Shown here piece after piece: positions 7,662 to 9,061 of a stretch of 9,061 nt of DNA (its first letter is position 1; the number at the start of each line of letters is the position of its first letter). The notes under the pieces were generated by a model. The model was not told the origin of the DNA. It saw only the letters and a list, made by a program, of their open reading frames with translations, and ran no database searches. The DNA is from Chloroflexota bacterium (GTDB taxonomy: Bacteria > Chloroflexota > Anaerolineae > B4-G1 > SLSP01), in contig JAKJAB010000123.1 of the NCBI GenBank assembly GCA_022707725.1, positions 1 to 9,061 on the forward strand, given 5' to 3'. A program made the position numbers and the translations under genes.

Positions 7662-7667
7662 CTCCTT
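7662..7667 (-). promoter_or_regulatory. Shine-Dalgarno site that decides the start of the unanchored isomerase
   Basis: The minus strand reads AAGGAG, eight bases before ATG 7653. It lies inside the alternative longer reading (start at 7683), which argues that the shorter 176-residue protein is the main product. Confidence 0.6.
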
Positions 7668-7688
7668 GTGATGTTACTTTCATACGTC

Positions 7689-8516
7689 CTACCGCTCCTC
7701 AATGCGAATGGTCTTGATGAGGTCGCCAGGCGTGGTGGCCGTCTGAGGGTCGCGGACGCTGATCGATAGCAGCACGTCCAGTCCCTCGATGACCTTGCCG
7801 AAGACGGCGTGTTTGCCATCCAACCACGGCGTCGCGGCGAAGGTAATGAAAAACTGGCTGCCGTTCGTGTTGACGCCAGAGTTCGCCATCGACAAGACGC
7901 CAGGGCCATCGTGCGTCAAGGTCGCGTCAAACTCGTCGTTGAACCTGTAGCCCGGCCCGCCCATGCCCGTGCCGGTGGGATCGCCCGCCTGAGCCATAAA
8001 GCCCTCGATGACGCGGTGAAAAGTCGTATTGTCGTAGAACCCTTCGCGCGCGAGGAAGACAAAGTTGTTCACTGTATTGGGGACTTTGTCAGCGTACAAC
8101 TCAGCGACGATGTTGCCCTTCGCCGTCTCGATGGTGGCAATATACGTTTTCGCTGGATCGATCGTCATTGCCGGCGCTGCCGAGTACATATTGTTCCGCG
8201 CAGGTGGGTTGGTGGGCATGTTGGGATTGGCAGCGGACGATTGGGCAGCCGCGGTCGGGACCGCGATTGTCTCCGGCGCCGAGGTTTTGCCGGGCTTCAA
8301 AACCGACACCAGCACGACGACCAGCAGGATCACAACCCCGGCGATGCCGGCGATCCACCACCATTTTTGCGTTTTGGCAGGCGCGCCCTTTTTTATCGTG
8401 GACGAGCCTGGCTTCCTGGCGGTGGGCGTCTTCTTGGCTGATGAGGACGTGCTGGGGCGCTTTTGCGCCGTGCTTGCATGTTTCCTGGCTGCTGTGCGTT
8501 TCTTGGACTTAGACAT
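7689..8516 (-). CDS. Membrane-anchored cyclophilin-type peptidyl-prolyl cis-trans isomerase
   Basis: This 275-residue protein has a Lys/Ser/Thr-rich basic N-terminus (1-51), one transmembrane helix (about 52-73, WWWIAGIAGVV...), a short linker (74-99) and a full cyclophilin domain (about 110-275). The positive N-terminus predicts an N-in orientation with the isomerase domain outside the membrane, where it could help exported proteins fold. Catalytic positions R168, F173, Q176, Q221, F223, W231 and H236 match the cyclophilin active site. The start is ATG 8514-8516 with GGAGG four bases upstream. The gene ends 35 nt before the shorter paralogue and looks like the first gene of the operon, since a promoter candidate and a palindrome lie just ahead of it. 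Its last 176 residues align without gaps to the neighbour. The basic tail could also bind acidic lipids or nucleic acid. Confidence 0.93.
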   Translation of the reverse strand: MSKSKKRTAARKHASTAQKRPSTSSSAKKTPTARKPGSSTIKKGAPAKTQKWWWIAGIAGVVILLVVVLVSVLKPGKTSAPETIAVPTAAAQSSAANPNMPTNPPARNNMYSAAPAMTIDPAKTYIATIETAKGNIVAELYADKVPNTVNNFVFLAREGFYDNTTFHRVIEGFMAQAGDPTGTGMGGPGYRFNDEFDATLTHDGPGVLSMANSGVNTNGSQFFITFAATPWLDGKHAVFGKVIEGLDVLLSISVRDPQTATTPGDLIKTIRIEER

Positions 8517-8524
8517 AGTTCCTC

Positions 8525-8538
8525 CATACTTAAGTATG
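8525..8538. promoter_or_regulatory. Perfect 14-bp palindrome, candidate operator
   Basis: CATACTTAAGTATG reads the same on both strands. It lies 8 bp ahead of the anchored-isomerase start codon, abuts its GGAGG ribosome site, and falls at or just after the start point predicted from the promoter candidate. That is a usual place for a repressor site. The protein that would bind is unknown, and chance cannot be excluded. Confidence 0.4.
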
Positions 8539-8543
8539 TCTGG

Positions 8544-8572
8544 ATTTTAGCCCATTTTGTCGGAAATGCCAG
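8544..8572 (-). promoter_or_regulatory. Candidate sigma-70-like promoter for the isomerase/cyclase/phosphatase operon
   Basis: On the minus strand, CTGGCA (8567-8572, 4/6 to TTGACA) and TAAAAT (8544-8549, 5/6 to TATAAT) are separated by exactly 17 bp. The predicted start point is near 8537, giving a leader of about 20 nt. The position, in the only sizeable intergenic gap and ahead of a run of close genes, supports it. Confidence 0.45.
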
Positions 8573-8643
8573 AAGGGGCCGCCCGCGAATATGAAACGAA
8601 TAAACGAATGGAGCCTGGTGCTGATTGCGACTTGAACTGGGAG

Positions 8644-9061
8644 CTAAAAGAAAAATCTACGTCCTGTGGATTTTTCAGTGAAGGGCAAGCCGATCAGCAG
8701 CGCCAGCGGTCCCCACAACAGCAGCCACATCGTCGCCTGCAGGCCGAAACGCCCGGCGATCAACCCCAGGCCCCAGGGGATGAGCGCCCCGACGAAACCG
8801 AAGATGTTGTCCACTGCCATCGACGTGCCGCTCTGTCCCGGCATCGTCGAATAGAGCTGCGCCTTGAGGATCGCGTCCCACCCGGCGTTGAACAGGCCCA
8901 ACAACCCCAGCAGCGCCAGCTTGACGCCGAATGCAGGCACGAGCAGAAACGCGGGGAACAGCACCAGCTTGATGGCGGCGCTGAGCCGCAGATAGCGCAG
9001 CCCCGGCACGCGCTCCAACAGCGGGATGAGCAGCACGTCGCCGAGCAGCCCCACCCCGGTC
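8644..9061 (-). CDS. C-terminal part of an MFS-like membrane transporter (N-terminus beyond window)
   Basis: The reading frame is open to the right edge, so only the last 138 residues are present. A GTG at 9054 is in frame but is unlikely to be the true start, because the preceding codons continue the same protein. The visible part begins with a loop like the second-half motif A of major facilitator proteins (LLGDVLLIPLLERVPGLRYL). It then has about four hydrophobic helices ending in a short basic tail (EKSTGRRFFF). This fits the last helices of a 12-helix transporter, but the substrate cannot be inferred. Its stop codon lies 127 nt before the anchored isomerase gene. No clear terminator hairpin is visible, so read-through into the next genes is possible. 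Another polytopic permease family is the main alternative. Confidence 0.7.
   Translation of the reverse strand, partial: TGVGLLGDVLLIPLLERVPGLRYLRLSAAIKLVLFPAFLLVPAFGVKLALLGLLGLFNAGWDAILKAQLYSTMPGQSGTSMAVDNIFGFVGALIPWGLGLIAGRFGLQATMWLLLWGPLALLIGLPFTEKSTGRRFFF

Larger units (their letters stand above)
7123..8219 (-). repeat. Tandem duplication of a 531-bp cyclophilin coding unit
   Basis: Segments 7123-7653 and 7689-8219 are direct paralogous copies that encode equal-length (176-residue) domains, alignable with no gap. By hand I count 29 differences, about 84% identity. The similarity stops at the start codon of the unanchored copy; upstream sequences are unrelated. Confidence 0.85.

Noticed and set aside
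7654..7683. Ten-residue N-terminal extension of the unanchored cyclophilin (start at 7683)
   Set aside because: A strong AAGGAG lies within it, ahead of the ATG at 7653, and the paralogue alignment also begins at that Met. The longer form is kept only as a possibility.
7809..8441. Plus-strand open frame of 210 codons opposite the anchored cyclophilin
   Set aside because: It is Arg/His-rich with no recognisable domain, and a similar open frame lies opposite the other cyclophilin copy (7099-7671), so it only mirrors the conserved coding sequence.
8616..8640. tRNA 3'-end-like string on the minus strand (GTTCAAGTC ... CACCA), possible attachment-site remnant
   Set aside because: The T-stem does not pair beyond one base, the distance to CCA is two nucleotides short, and no rest of a tRNA precedes it.

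Overview
The window suggests a bacterium of the phylum Chloroflexota, probably Anaerolineae or a related class, although no marker gene confirms this. The basis is GC-rich DNA, exported proteins with Thr/Pro-rich spacers and LysM repeats, a 'YIYLPLIM' inter-domain motif that I recall from Chloroflexota exported proteins, and a very large tandem-cyclase/ATPase/TPR regulator. All seven supportable genes lie on the minus strand, so transcription runs from right to left. Every sizeable plus-strand open frame looks like an antisense shadow. The largest non-coding gap is 127 bp (8517-8643).

In transcription order: (1) 9061-8644, the C-terminal end of an MFS-like membrane transporter, cut by the window edge. 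(2) A gap with a plausible sigma-70-like promoter (-35 at 8567-8572, -10 at 8544-8549) and a perfect 14-bp palindrome next to the ribosome binding site. (3) 8516-7689, a membrane-anchored cyclophilin-type peptidyl-prolyl isomerase, and (4) 7653-7123, a shorter unanchored paralogue about 84% identical to it. (5) 7112-3777, a 1111-residue protein with two class III nucleotide cyclase domains, an AAA-type ATPase and TPR repeats. This is the layout of animal soluble adenylyl cyclase (sAC). (6) 3793-1943, a PP2C-type phosphatase with an N-terminal membrane hairpin, a zinc ribbon and what looks like a degenerate protein kinase domain. (7) 1916-876, a secreted two-domain protein. (8) 799 to beyond position 1, a membrane-anchored protein with two LysM domains, cut by the left edge.

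Genes 3 to 7 are tightly packed: gaps of about 35, 10, -17 and 26 nt. They probably form one transcription unit, and the LysM gene 76 nt further on may also have its own extended -10 promoter. The core looks like a signalling module in which a predicted cyclic-nucleotide cyclase is translationally coupled to a PP2C phosphatase. It is embedded among proteins that act on or outside the cell envelope: the anchored isomerase, the secreted protein and the LysM protein.

The most notable observation is in the cyclase. The two metal-binding aspartates survive only in the first cyclase domain. The purine-recognition Lys/Thr and transition-state Asn/Arg survive in the second. The spacings match those I recall for bicarbonate-sensitive human sAC.
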